DNA from: Latrodectus hesperus
Taxonomy: Eukaryota > Arthropoda > Arachnida > Araneae > Theridiidae
DNA: 64,000 nucleotides
Reading direction: 5' to 3'
NCBI GenBank assembly: GCA_037975125.1
Contig: CM075851.1
Location: 76,201,349 to 76,265,348 of the forward strand
The notes under the pieces are model-generated. The model did not search any database. It was not told the DNA's origin and saw only the letters and a program-made list of their open reading frames with translations. This document shows, in pieces, positions 13,261 through 24,944 of this stretch (positions are counted from its first letter, which is position 1; every line of letters starts with the position of its first letter). The position numbers and the translations under genes are program-made.

Positions 13261-13660
13261 CACCTTTCCTGTATACCCCCACCCCCCAAATGATAACATA
13301 ACCCCAATAAAATGCATTTATCAAGAGCCTTTTTTTCACTCATATTCATGGATTCGACATTTACACTTTGGAAATACCACAGTAGCTTGGAACAGAGGTA
13401 GGGTTAAGCAGTGCACGCGAATTCCCTTTCCAAAGCGATTGACTCGATTCTATCGATGGCGAGTAAAGATTACAACATGAAACACATCTCAAACGTGATG
13501 AATTGTAGCAGATAATGGAATGAAAGTGTAAGTAAGCATATGATAATAATAAACAGAGCGTAGATGGGCGTGCCTTCCGAATGACTGCCGGTGAAAGGAA
13601 TTTTAAAAACTCAAAGAAATGTCGATAAAGCGGAACGGATTTAGAACAATTTGTTTCCCG
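13261..13660. other. GC-raised non-coding island
   Basis: It contains a C-rich run (CCCCCACCCCCC, about 13278-13289) and GC-raised DNA up to about 13640, with no long frame. It may be regulatory or the body of the SINE-like relic at 13188. Confidence 0.3.
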
Positions 13661-15149
13661 AAAGTAATTACCTAATTACAGAATGCAAGCTAGAATAATA
13701 TTGTTGCGTACATTCTTCAGAAACAACGTTGCTTTTAGTCAAATTGGTTTTTATTGAATTTAAATTATTTTTTTTATAATCATCTTCGTACACCAGTTTA
13801 AGGAACTATTTATAGAAAATATTCTACTTAACTTCGAATTTGGTATCAGTTAAAATTTTTCTTTGATAAGAACCAGTGCTCTTATCATTTATATATATGT
13901 TTATGTAAAATCTTTACAGATATTTTTCTGATTAACTACTTTTAGAGCCTGTAAGATGCCAACAATGTAAAAAAGGTTCTACACTTTAGACCCACTGGAA
14001 ATAGAAAGCAGGGAAGACAGCGGTTAAGATGTGCTGACTCGGTGGAGTCAGATTTTCTTACAATTAATGAGAAGAATTGGAGGTCAAAGATTTTTCAGAG
14101 GTCGTGAAGGAGAAATTTTCAGCGGAAGGAATTGGGATCACACTGATATGTCTGGCCAATTATGATGATAAGGATTTTTAGAGCCTCATCATAAAAAATA
14201 ATTTCCAAATAACAAATAAATTGCGATTTTCTCATTGTAAATTTAAAATGTAAGAGATGGAGAAATCGAAAAAATAAATTTCTCCAATTTTAAATATTAA
14301 AAATTGTATATAAATTAGTCTAATTTTCTGGAACTGCTATTTTTTTATATATTTTAGGTCAATTTTTTCTAAATACTTCTTATAATTGTATCATATTTTA
14401 TAATAGGTATACATATAATAGATCATTCAAATTATCGTAATATTCTGCAGAGCTATCAAAGTAAAGTACCATCAAAATAATCTTCATAATGATACTTAAG
14501 CATTTTGAATGAACAACAACGAAGGAAATTTCACTTTCTTAGGGAAATACATGACACTGATTAACGTTTTTATTATAGGAAGTTTCCAAACTATTTTAAT
14601 ATTTTGCTATGCTTGAATAAAAAATCTAATTTCATTGAAAGTGTACGAACGATTGTTCTGATCTTAATATATAAATAAATGAATTTTTCAATTACACCTA
14701 AATTCATTTTATGTGTGGAATAAATTTAAATATAATCCTGATTGGTCTAACCCTATTAGATATAAATTCATTTATTGTTTATTATAATCAAATTTTACAA
14801 AAACGTTTTAATTTCTTTGTTGATTTTTATTAAATGGAATTTAAGAAATATGTTAATGTGATCAATTATTTTATAACGGTAAATTAAAACAAACTCGTTT
14901 ATAAAGCTGTGACTAACATAAATTATAATATATAATCTTTAGCATAACTGTTTTAGACTAGTTTGATTGCTCTTGTAGCGAAGTTATATACTTTCACAAT
15001 CGTGAGTCTTAATAAATAAAACCACAAAGCACTTAAAAAATTATACGAGAAAACAGGTAATATATAAATAAAATTACTACAATTTTATCAGCAAACAAAA
15101 TAACGGAACAATCTTCCATTAAAGCACACCCTTTTTTCGACAATATGTA
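13661..15149. other. AT-rich stretch, nothing recognised
   Basis: No supported gene. 14000-14160 is slightly GC-richer, without a protein-like frame. Confidence 0.5.
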
Positions 15150-15420
15150 TGCCATTAGCCATTTGAATTCTGCACAAATGCTCTCAGCGAGCGCCTATGC
15201 ATGCTTCCGGGATGTTCATAAACAACAAATTTACTGCTAGGCGAGGGAAAAATGAGCGTCAAGGGAGAATTAAAAAAAAAAAATACTGCAAAGAGGAAGA
15301 AATTGAGTCGGAAGGGGGAGTGGAGATAGGTGTAAATAGAGCGCAACACTGAAAAGGTACGGTTGGTTTCTGAATGATGTCAAGCAACTGCAATTGGGTC
15401 TACAATCTGAAATTTCGCAC
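15150..15420. other. GC-raised non-coding island
   Basis: The segment from CATTAGCCATTTGAATTCTG to TGAAATTTCGCAC is richer in GC and CpG than its flanks. A 64-codon minus frame (15155-15349) is Phe/Pro/Ser-rich and not recognised. Candidate conserved element. Confidence 0.3.
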
Positions 15421-15710
15421 TTGATTTAATTCATTTAATACTGTCCTTCGAATTATTTCGCTTCCTTTGTTTGGTAACAGCCCTCCCCTAGTGACTAAGA
15501 AATACACTATGTAAAGGCCACATGTTTATTCCATTCTAATTCCTTTATTCATATAACTGATAAAAAATTTTCAATGCCAAAGTAAAACAGCAAATTCAAA
15601 GTATTGAGTAGAAATTAGAAAAAATTAATAAGTAAGACATCTTTAATTAAATGAACTCAGTAATTATTTTGGAAACGTAAAATTAACACAAGAATTTTGA
15701 AGACAAATGA

Positions 15711-15713
<3 letters not shown>

Positions 15714-15807
<94 letters not shown>

Positions 15808-15808
15808 C
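15714..15808. repeat. Compound (TA)n(TG)n(TA)n microsatellite
   Basis: A TA tract (15714-15751), a TG tract (about 15751-15790) and a second TA tract (15791-15807). The symmetrical arrangement suggests TG expansion inside an older TA run. Confidence 0.95.
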
Positions 15809-16483
15809 ATTGCAGAATTTATCTTTTAAAGAAATATACTTAAGATTTTATTTTTATATAAAAAACACATAAACATTATATGAGAAAAGGATAAAGATTA
15901 CAAAGAATTAAGATTAAGACAAAAAGGACTCTATCATATTTAGAAAATTCGACTTATGTTAATCTAAATTTAATGTCGATATGTTAAAAATAAGCATTTT
16001 TGCATATTACTGCGAATCGCATATGAAAATTTAATCACAAAAGTATTAGTTTATATCTACCTAAGTAATTTTTATAAGCTTGGTTTGTTTATCTCTCTAG
16101 GTCTCCTTTTTTGTACTCGAAAGCTGATTCGTCCTGAATTAATGTTTAAAGTAGAGTTCTAGTTCTTATAAAATATTATTCTCATTACTTTCATTATAAA
16201 GAAATATAGTTTAGTACTAATAAGGAAAATAATTTTTATATTTTATATTTATATGTAGCCAAATGATTTTACATTGATGCTAAATAATTAGGAATATAGA
16301 ATTAAAGAATAGTACAGTGGTAAAAATATATAATTCATTGTAAGATGAATTAACACATACTATTGCATAGTATAAGCATAGCAATAAGACTGACACCTAA
16401 GCAGGCATCTCCTGAAACTATTAATATTATTATCCAGTTCAAGGCAAAAGATGGAAGGAAAAGGATATAAATCAGTATATGGT
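15809..16483. other. AT-rich stretch, nothing recognised
   Basis: No supported feature. Confidence 0.5.
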
Positions 16484-16540
16484 TGACTTGCCAATCCTCT
16501 TTGGAGTAGAAAGTCCTGGATTCGACCCCAGCCACTATTG
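16484..16540 (+). repeat. tRNA-like B-box relic
   Basis: TCCTGGATTCGACCCCAG (16513-16530) matches a T-arm with a CTGG/CCAG stem and an ATTCGAC-type loop. GTTGACTTGCCAATCC upstream could be a decayed A-box region. Probably another tRNA-derived SINE scrap. Confidence 0.35.
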
Positions 16541-17169
16541 ACAATGGTTGATGGATGAAGCACTTCAGATTTCTAATTGGAAGCTTATCAGTGTAAGTGT
16601 TTGGATGTTTTAAACGTTTTCTTATGATATGAGAATATATTAGAAAATTGTTTATGGGACAATATTTCCATTACCTATAAAAATACTTTCGAAAAAGAAG
16701 TAATCCGAACTGGTATCTGAAAGATTAGTGATCTAGTCTTTGGTTCAATAATTTGCTAGTTAGTCTGCTATTTAAAACTTGGGTGCTTGTAGCGGTTCAG
16801 ATTTCTCCTTAAACTGTAGATCCAAATCTAATTAATTCTTTTGCGCAAAAAGCTTGATTTTTGAATGACAAATAAACCAAATATGAGGATAAGACGCAGC
16901 ATAGGACGGAATGCGTAAACTGATCGAATGGCCTTATAACAGCCGTTATATATATATAGGGTCCCCTCTTGTTAATGAATTCCTTGTTATAGCCAGCATT
17001 TCTTTTGCATATAAAAACTGAACGATTACCAATTTTGGCTTTCACAGAACAATAATTATTCCTTATATAATAGATAATTGTAAAAATATTATTCGTACAT
17101 AATCTTAAATATATTCTCCTACTGTTCTAAAAATTCAAACACTTTGAAATAAAAAATACCTCAGATTTA
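16541..17169. other. AT-rich stretch, nothing recognised
   Basis: The 78-codon minus frame at 16809-17045 is not recognised and has no splice context. Confidence 0.45.
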
Positions 17170-17900
17170 CCGACCCGTAACGAATGAATTAAAAAAATTA
17201 CCAGATAATAAGCGAGAGTGATTCATAAGCATTATGAAATATCCACTGGCCTTTACTTCCGTGCATATTTTATACGAAAGCCTATTCAAGTCCCCAGCGA
17301 GTCAACTCTTTTTATTACGGTTACGAGCTTCAACCAAAGATTGACATCATATAATGAATGAGATTTTATTTCCCAGTCCACACCAGTTATGTCAATGCGG
17401 TAAATAGAATAATAGGAACAGAAAAGAGGAAACATTACAAATGAGAATAACCATGTCGATATGTTTTTCTGTTTTCAAAATAGGGAAGGAAAAAAATACA
17501 CTCATCAGATCACTTCCGGCAATGTTTTCACCTCACCCAAAGAAATTCCTTTTCGATGGCTACTTAATCTCAACTAAGCTTCTTTGTAGTAGTTAACGCC
17601 GTTAGATAATTAGCTTAAATGCCACCTAACGGCCAAATCATCCTCTAGTTTATGACACCATCTTAACGGATGAGTTCCTTTTCTTTCGACAGGAGGAAAA
17701 AAATCCGTTTTTTCACGGAGATTATGTGCATTGCCAGGGAATGCGAGCGATACCGCGGTTAACTCCACTTTACAGACCAAAAGTCGACGGGTTAATATCG
17801 GCTTATGCAGATCACAATGCCGTTCAAGTTTCTTATGTCTGGCATTTGAGAGCTTGCAGAAAAAGAAATTAGCGTGACCCCTTAAAATGAAGTAGTTTGG
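17170..17900. other. Long GC-raised non-coding island
   Basis: About 700 bases with higher, more even base composition than the flanks and no long frame. It contains homeodomain-type TAATTA cores (17611-17616 lies in AGATAATTAGC) and repeated AACGG motifs. Its length and evenness fit a conserved developmental enhancer. This is inference only. Confidence 0.3.
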
Positions 17901-18469
17901 AACATTTCATTTCCGCGGGAAAAGAGCTTTTTTTTTTCTTTACTTAATAGATTTGGAATAAATTTTTTCACTCTGTATTACGAACGATAGAGGAAGAGAA
18001 ATTAATATTTGGGTATCCAAATTAATTTTAATTAATGAGAAAAAAGTTATAATTAAATAAAGCATTTTTGAAATTTTTTTCCCGCATTATCGGTCAATAA
18101 CCAAATTTTCACCTAAAGAGAGAAGGAAAAAAATTAAAGTACAATTTCTTTGACAACTCTTAAAACTGCAATGATTTTTTTTACTTGAATATGTTTGTCA
18201 CAGAAAAATGTAATTACCTTATTCCACATTATTTTAATTAAAAATCAATATTGAAATTTTAACAAATATTTGATATATATAAGAGACTATTTAATCTTTA
18301 TGATCCAAACTATATTTTTGATTAACATAAAACATATTATGGATATGTATTTCTACTTTAAATTGAAAACCATCTTTTGTACTATTGGAATAAAATCTTC
18401 GATACACTTGGCACTTTATCTGAGCTATTTCACTTGTTAATCCTTCTAACAAGCTTTTTCTTTTTAACG
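17901..18469. other. AT-rich stretch, nothing recognised
   Basis: It separates the two GC-raised islands; no supported feature. Confidence 0.5.
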
Positions 18470-18700
18470 GAACACTTCTTTTAATAGCTTCCTGGTGTCA
18501 CAAAAAGGGTCGTCGACCTCCACCCCCGCCTGTGATTCAAGCGCCTTGTTATCGAGAGGATCAAGTCAAAAATCAGCATGGACGCCCCAACGAAAGTGAT
18601 GAGCTGCCGTTCCTAATCATTACGCAGTTCATTGAATAAAAATCAGTGGGATTTCTGCCACCGTTTCCACTTACTTCTAATTAATTTCCTTGCTAAAGTA
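18470..18700. other. GC-raised non-coding island
   Basis: It contains an 11-bp palindrome GGTCGTCGACC (18508-18518) and a C-rich stretch (CTCCACCCCCGCCTGTG), with no long frame. Candidate regulatory element paired with the 17.2-17.9 kb island. Confidence 0.3.
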
Positions 18701-19386
18701 ATAAAAAGTAAAGAACATATACACACACCATGCAGCATAAAAAAATTAAACACGAATACCCGATACTCAATTTCCATTAGCAATGTTGAAATCTAGAAAC
18801 AGGAACCAAGAGATGAATATCAATACCATACGAATTGATTTTATCCCCATGAGATTCTACGCTTTTAATTCTAAATAGGCCCAAGGGATTTCCTGATTCC
18901 TTGAATAAAATTTTACGTTGTGGAAATGGAATGTTTTTAATTATGGTGATGTACTTTACTAAGGGTACACAGTTTCCGACCAAGCGTAGTCAGCAACATA
19001 GAAATTGATAATATGCATGCCAACATAAATTAAATTCTCTTTTTTCATCAGTCAAATGTCAATACAACAAATAAATCAAAAACAGAAATTTCTTGCGTTT
19101 TAGTCTCATAAAATTATTTTTAGCACTGAATCAAATCTTTTAATGATAATAAAGCGTATACAGAAGTTGTATACACTTTAAAACTGAAATTTCTAGCATG
19201 TTAAGTTTCACGCATTGATATTTTTACAGATATGAATAGAAGCTTCCTGGGAAATAAATCTTTAGAGTGATTCTAAGAATTGAAGACAAACAATCCAAGA
19301 CATGAGGCAAGGAATGGTTTCTTACGAAATTGAGTACTTTCAAGACAAAAGTAACCTTCATATTGTTTCTGGAAGTCATATTGTCA
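18701..19386. other. AT-rich stretch upstream of the mariner relic
   Basis: No supported gene. 19260-19386 may hold the unrecognisable 5' part of the mariner transposase. Confidence 0.4.
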
Positions 19387-19641
19387 AGAATTGCTAAAAC
19401 AATTTAGATGAGGAATTTTGACCACTTACTCTACAGTCCTGATTTTGCACATGAAGATTTTCACTTGTTCCCAAGTTGGAAGAGTCAACAGATTGCCATA
19501 TTTTGGAAGTGATAAATGTTTGAAAATACAGTGACAACCTGCTTTAATGAACTTACGGCTGCAGAGTAAAACATGAAAATTCTGAAGCTCATGAATAGAT
19601 ATAACAAACCTTTAAATGTAGGAAGTGGTTAAATTGAGAAG
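19387..19641 (+). pseudogene. Mariner transposase C-terminal relic
   Basis: A single frame from 19387 shows the mariner C-terminal signature, interrupted by in-frame stops at 19405, 19510, 19513, 19567 and 19630. YSPDFAHEDFHLFP (19432-19473) matches the family motif YSPDLAPxDYHLFP, and the Asp at 19456-19458 occupies the third catalytic position of the DD34D triad. The end reads MFENTVTTCFNELTAAE, then NMKILKLMNRYNKPLNVGSG and IEK, matching the family's C-terminal region (EGIxKLxxRxxKCxNxxGxYxEK). Neither the first two catalytic Asp regions nor terminal repeats could be found, so only about the last quarter survives. It is clearly non-functional and old. Confidence 0.85.
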
Positions 19642-19860
19642 AAAAGCAAATTTCACTATCTGTAGTTTACTTCAGTAAAATTGTCTTTGCTAACTCTTCA
19701 TAACAAACAGTGTTTTTTTAAAATTAAATTATTATGTCATTCATATCTGTCATTTTAGAAAACTGAATAAGGTAAAATATTTTTGGTCCAAAATTTCTGA
19801 CAGAAAAATGATCACAAATAGAAAAGGATAAAAAATGGATAGAAAACTAAATATCTAATA
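19642..19860. other. AT-rich stretch, nothing recognised
   Basis: It would hold the mariner 3' end. No terminal inverted repeat is recognisable. Confidence 0.4.
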
Positions 19861-19951
19861 TTATTCTTTTTATGAAGATATTCTTTTTATTAAATAATTT
19901 CTTTTATTGTCTTATTCTTTTTACTATATTATTCTTTTTATTACATTATTC
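19861..19951. repeat. Imperfect tandem repeat, TTATTCTTTTTA unit
   Basis: Five imperfect copies of ATTCTTTTTAT(TA) separated by short AT spacers. Confidence 0.7.
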
Positions 19952-20530
19952 TAGTTATGAAGAAATTTTTCTGCTGTCAAGCTACTGAAGTTCAAAAAAA
20001 AAAAACAAAGAGTTAAATTCTCAATTGATGCATATCAAGCGAATGATTTTGTTCAATGTTCATAATGATTTTAAAGAAAAAAGTTAAAAACATGTAGCTA
20101 CTATTAATAATCAAATATAATGAAAATGAAATTTTAAATAATATTAAAAAAACTCAGATGTTTTTATTCGAGCAAAGAAAGTTTTGAAAACTTTTAGCTT
20201 ACTAATATTTTTTAAGAGAGATGCTGTTACTAATATATCAGGCTTATATTAAACCTATTCAAAGCAAAAACATTTTAGGATATCTTATGGCATGTACTCA
20301 GATTTTTGAAGCAGTTCTACAACTCCCATATTTTTCATTTAATTAAAGTATTTTATATTCGTTTAAAATGTATTAGAATACGTTGTGAAAATATATAATC
20401 AACATTAAAAAAATAACTTGAAATCAATACTATTTTATGGCTGAACTATAAAAGATATTTTCTCAATTGCTTATGTATCTACACGCTTTTAACCGCGTGT
20501 TCTGAAACCGAGACATGTAAACTGATTTTT
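19952..20530. other. AT-rich stretch, nothing recognised
   Basis: No supported feature. Confidence 0.5.
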
Positions 20531-20570
20531 CATTTGTTTTAACGGACGTCATAGTCCGTTAAAACAAATG
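20531..20570. repeat. Perfect hairpin, 17-bp arms, 6-nt loop
   Basis: CATTTGTTTTAACGGAC (20531-20547) is the exact reverse complement of 20554-20570, with the loop GTCATA. An outer T-A pair (20530/20571) extends it. Such a perfect stem is unlikely by chance. It could be the terminal repeats of a collapsed miniature element or a replication-slippage product. Confidence 0.9.
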
Positions 20571-22267
20571 AGTAATATTTTTATAGATTATTTTTGTGCA
20601 GAACTTTTGAAGTGATTATTGGTGATTTCGGATCAGGTATTATGTCCTTGAATTTTTTTACATTGTTCAAAAATTGTTTTAGAAATTATTACCTATAATC
20701 TTAATTTCAATATTAGAGTTAAAAAATTTTTTAATGAATTTTATTACGTTGTACTATATTTTCTGTCAATCACACTTTTACTTCTAAGACATACGCGTAT
20801 TTTATTCAGTATGTTAACGAAATTTCCAGTAAGACGCCTAAATTAAAAAAGCCCAAAAAATGTATATTCCTAAAACTTTAAAACAGTTCTACCGTATAGT
20901 AAAATTAATGACTTTAACAAGGTTTTTGATTTAAAAATATTTTAAAACTATTATTTCGTTCTTGCTAAGTATATGTTTTGTGTAAAATTTATTTTTGCAA
21001 AGTTTTCTAAAGTAAATTAATTTAAAAGCAAATTATTTCTGCAGGTAATTATGTTCTGGTTGATAATATCAAGTACTAACGATCCAGGAAAATATATCTC
21101 ATTATTTTCCAATCGATTTCATTTAACAAATGACGCAAAGCGTGAAAATAAAATTATCTACCGGAAAATTTCTATTCGAAAGAGGTCAATAAACCACATT
21201 TCGAAAGAACTAGGGAAATACGCAAAGATTCCATCTACTTTTAAGAATGGAAACACGATGTATTTTTTTTATCACTTACGAAAACAGGGAAACAAGCATT
21301 AAAGTAGGAAATTGATAAAATTTAGAAAATGGGTGTCTGAAAATATTTAAAAATTATACACTAATTCATGGCTTTAAGTTGTGGAATCAAATATTTATTT
21401 CTTCTTTCAGTTTTATTGAAAACACGCAAAATAAGTTACAACAGAAAAAATTAAAAAGTTAAATTTTGAAGCACTTTTTATATGATTGTTTTGGCAGTTA
21501 GATAATAATTTATTTGTAAAAAGTTGTTTCAAAGTTTTCAAATGCAAGAGTTTTCAACCTAAAATTTTAGAAAGGAAAACGTTTGAAGAAAATTAAGAAA
21601 ATATAAGAGGTTTTAATAGTCTAAAAATACTCTTTTCAAACATTTCGTTTGAAATTTAAAGATGAATATTAGAATGTTTACTGTAGTTATTATTGCTACA
21701 TTACATTTATAGAAGTAAAATATTGACAACAGATTGTTTCCTTAATAGTTTTCTAAATATGATATATACCTTTCGATAGTACATTTCATTTACTATCCCA
21801 TATATTTAAACAAATGTTATCTTTCACTCATACAGTAGAAAAATATAATATTCACCTAGTTTGAGTGAAATATAATATCAAACTAGTGGTCGTGTGTCTT
21901 TAATATGAGTACTAATAATAAATCAAACGATTGGTATCGGTATTAAAATGATCAGAAAATTTAATTTTGAGCAAAAAATTTAAATATTATCTCAATAAAT
22001 TTATGCGAACTTAGGAGAGGAAAATTTTCAATTTAAAGGATGTTTGGTCGTCGATGCTCATGCCTTTAGTTTAACTATTAGAATCCCCACCTTCAGTGCT
22101 GTTTATAATTCAGAGATATTAGTATTGCTTCTTCATAAAAGAAACTGGATAGCTAAGTGTTAGGTGCCCAATACAATACATTGAACGAAATTTTGTAGAT
22201 TAAGTTAATATGAACTAGATATATGGTATTAAGGGCTCTTAATACCAATTCCTAAACTAGAACTTGG
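20571..22267. other. AT-rich stretch, nothing recognised
   Basis: The frame at 21051-21302 (83 codons) starts with ATG and is Lys/Ser/Asn-rich, with no recognisable domain. 22020-22170 is slightly GC-richer. Confidence 0.45.
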
Positions 22268-22425
22268 AATGAAAAGCCATGCCTCTTGTTTGGGAAATAA
22301 ATCTCAAGAATGTCGTTGCAAAACGCTTCGCAAGGTAGGAAGAAATATAAGAATTTTGAGAGAAGGCTGTATGCGAAGGACGCCGAATTTCTCCTCCAGG
22401 TAAACAACACTGGCTGATAATGATG
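22268..22425 (+). pseudogene. Possible BEL/Pao-type retrotransposon polyprotein scrap
   Basis: One plus frame reads MPLVWEINLKNVVAKRFARK (from 22279). A neighbouring frame continues KKYKNFERRLYAKDAEFLL (to about 22403), followed by three adjacent stops. The pattern of a (L)PxxW motif, then a spaced (A)xxRF/RL, then F-ERRL-DxEF resembles the linker before the reverse transcriptase of BEL/Pao polyproteins, which typically shows LPWK...RL..LERRL..DPEF...Y. One frameshift and several stops make it defunct. The match is short and made by eye. A chance frame is the alternative. Confidence 0.35.
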
Positions 22426-22820
22426 GAGTCTTTCTTTTATCTTTGAAAAAGACACAGCTATTTGATGATAAAAAATTGTTCTGATAATAGAAAAATGTTA
22501 TCTGGCTAAAAAAACACGAAATTATTTGGACCACAGCAGAGTGTTATCACTTACAAGTATTTATATTTGTCTTTCATGGTTTTTTTTACTTTAGCCTCTT
22601 AAGATGTTCAAATGAAAAATTGTTTAAAGATATCTACAGATATGCAAAAAAGAACATATCCAAGGTTTATAAAGGTGCGCCAAATATTTTTCTCAATGAA
22701 AGATGTTAAAGAGAGAGATTTTGACAATGACAGTTCTTTCTTCAATTGTATATTTCATTTGCTTCATACCTTACTTTTACATTTAATTATACACATTTAT
22801 TCAGCTATATTTATAAGACA
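22426..22820. other. AT-rich stretch, nothing recognised
   Basis: The 72-codon frame at 22612-22830 runs into the hairpin arm and looks like chance. Confidence 0.45.
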
Positions 22821-22941
22821 AAAGAATTAACAGCAAAATTTTTAGAATTTTTAATTGAAAAGAGCAGAACTATTAATAGATAATTATTGATATTTCTGCT
22901 CTTTTCAATTAAAAGTTCTCAAAATTTTGCTGTTAATTCTT

Positions 22942-22942
<1 letters not shown>
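22821..22942. repeat. Long hairpin, 52-bp arms, 18-nt loop
   Basis: 22821-22872 and 22891-22942 are inverted copies matching at 49 of 52 positions. The left arm begins AAAGAATTAACAGCAAAATT. The right arm ends three bases before a long TA microsatellite. It could be a miniature inverted-repeat element, or a fold-back formed during replication beside the unstable TA tract. Confidence 0.92.

Positions 22943-22944
<2 letters not shown>

Positions 22945-23015
<71 letters not shown>
22945..23015. repeat. (TA)n microsatellite
   Basis: A pure alternating TA tract of about 70 bases, directly abutting the right arm of the hairpin. Confidence 0.95.
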
Positions 23016-23017
<2 letters not shown>

Positions 23018-24734
23018 AAAAGTTTCCTACAAAAAATGATTAGTTTTTTCTCCCATTTAGACTTTAAATGGAAAACGTAAACTCAAAGCATGAGTTTTAA
23101 ATTTAAAATTAAAAAATTAAAAAAAATTAATCATCAAAATTGCATAATATATGGCTTCTCCATAAAAATATTTTAAGCCAAAAACTTGTTCTCAAACATG
23201 AACGGAGACTTATGCATACTCATTAAGTTAAAAATTATATCTTTTGTATGTAATTGCTTTAAGAAAATTTTGTAAGAAATTCAATCTAAGGATTGCCAGA
23301 CAATTTTGAAACAACTTGTTTCTAAGTAACAACCGCAAGCAAACCACAACACAGAAAATGCAATGTAAATCTAATTAAGACTCAAAAGAGCATTTTTGCA
23401 ATTCTTAACCTCAAAAGAATTCCGATGTTTCTTACAACTGTATCTGTTTTTCTCCTAAAATAAAACAAAAAGTAAAAGTAGGCAGTACAGAACATAATTA
23501 AGATAATAATTATCTTTTTTCTTAATATAAATAAGTATACAACCATTATAAAATAACACACTTGAATGCTTTTAGAAATATCTTACTTTACTAAATTCAT
23601 TTTAAATAAAATTAAAACTTAAATGTTTGTAACGAAAAGCTTATTATGTTTAAAATGTTAAACAATACGCTTCATTGAGGTTTAAAATTATTGCATGACA
23701 CCTAATGCTTTTTCAGGATTAATTTCCTAATTATTACTCTAGATTAAAGTATAAAGCGTAATAAAATAACGAAATAAGAACAAAATTGCTAAAAGTAATA
23801 AAAATATCTATTATACAAATAATGCATATTTATTACCGAGAACAAGAGATCTAATTTTAATAGTACTTAATTACATTATGTTAAACTTGATATCTAGAGT
23901 TACACATCTGGTTTATATTTTATGCTATGTTTTCTTCTTGTTGCACTTGATCTACAGTATGGGTTATCGAGAATGATTTGGGCCGCATTTCTAATAGCCA
24001 TTTTCTTAAGGTTCTTGTTATTACCAACAGTCAATTAAACGCTGTTTGAATTATAGATTTGGAAATAATTTTATTTGACTTTCAAATATCCAATATTAAG
24101 ACCATTTTATTTTTCTTGCAGTTACATGGTAGGAGTAGAAATGCTGAAAGAAGTGACATATCTTAATCTCACTTAGAATGAGAACTATTAGATTGAGCTC
24201 CTTAAGATAGCAGTTGATGATTAAAACTTTAGTTTTTATGTTTTATTAATGCAGTTTTATGGAACTATTATTATATTTAAAATTATATGTCATACATTAT
24301 TTTACAGTGTTACAGTTACTGATTTTTACAGGTTTAATTCACTAAAAACTGCCAGTTGCTTCGCGATTTTAAATATAGTGTAGTGATGAAATAAACATTT
24401 AATTAAGTATCTCCACTCCAGAATGTTTTTACAAGATATCAACCGAAAGAGATGTAGACTGTAACAACATAACTATACAATAAACATTATAAATACGGGT
24501 GCATCTTATTGGACCATGTAAGATTCCTCTTATTTTTGCACTAGATTATGGAATCTGTTCAAAAGGGTTTATAATTCAATCACGCAAAATAATGTTTTTA
24601 CAAAATTTTGGTTACATTTAAGAACTCCAGAAAAAAAATTTTTTTTGAATTATTTGTATCAAACAAGTTAGTGAAAATCTCGTTGACATATTTAAGGTCC
24701 ATAGCTCTTGACGCGTCGTATGACATAAACTCCT
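23016..24734. other. AT-rich stretch, nothing recognised
   Basis: No supported gene, repeat arm or tRNA-like arm. Confidence 0.5.
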
Positions 24735-24790
24735 TCGGGATCCAAACCCAACGGCGGTAAGCAAATCACTGACATCTTAGAGTACAAAAA
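24735..24790 (-). repeat. tRNA-like B-box relic
   Basis: On the minus strand the sequence reads GCCGTTGGGTTTGGATCCCG, a T-arm-like motif with the B box GGTTTGGATCC. GTCAGTGATTTGCTTACC lies 5' of it where an anticodon region would be. Probably a tRNA-derived SINE scrap. Confidence 0.35.
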
Positions 24791-24825
24791 GAAAAATTGT
24801 TAAAAAAATACAAAACAAATCAGGG

Positions 24826-24944
24826 TTAGTATGGATTTCCGAATAGGAAATAAATCTTTTCCCTCCTCTCCAATTGATATCGCCCTTCTCCATCCACCGG
24901 ATCAGACGAGAGGCCACGGATCCCCGGCACGCGCGGATAATTCT
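24826..24944 (-). CDS. Candidate terminal exon, minus strand
   Basis: The minus strand carries a textbook-looking 3' splice site: a pyrimidine tract CATTCTCTCTTCCTCTCC, then CAG at 24947-24945. After it, one frame is open for 38 codons, beginning NYPRVPGIRGLSSDPVDGEG and ending in a stop at 24828-24826. The block is much GC-richer than its surroundings. The other minus frame is also open (RIIRACRGSVASRLIRWMEK...), and the plus strand has overlapping frames (24831-25067, 24874-25224), so strand and frame are uncertain. No family is recognised. It might instead be a GC-rich repeat or regulatory block. Confidence 0.25.
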
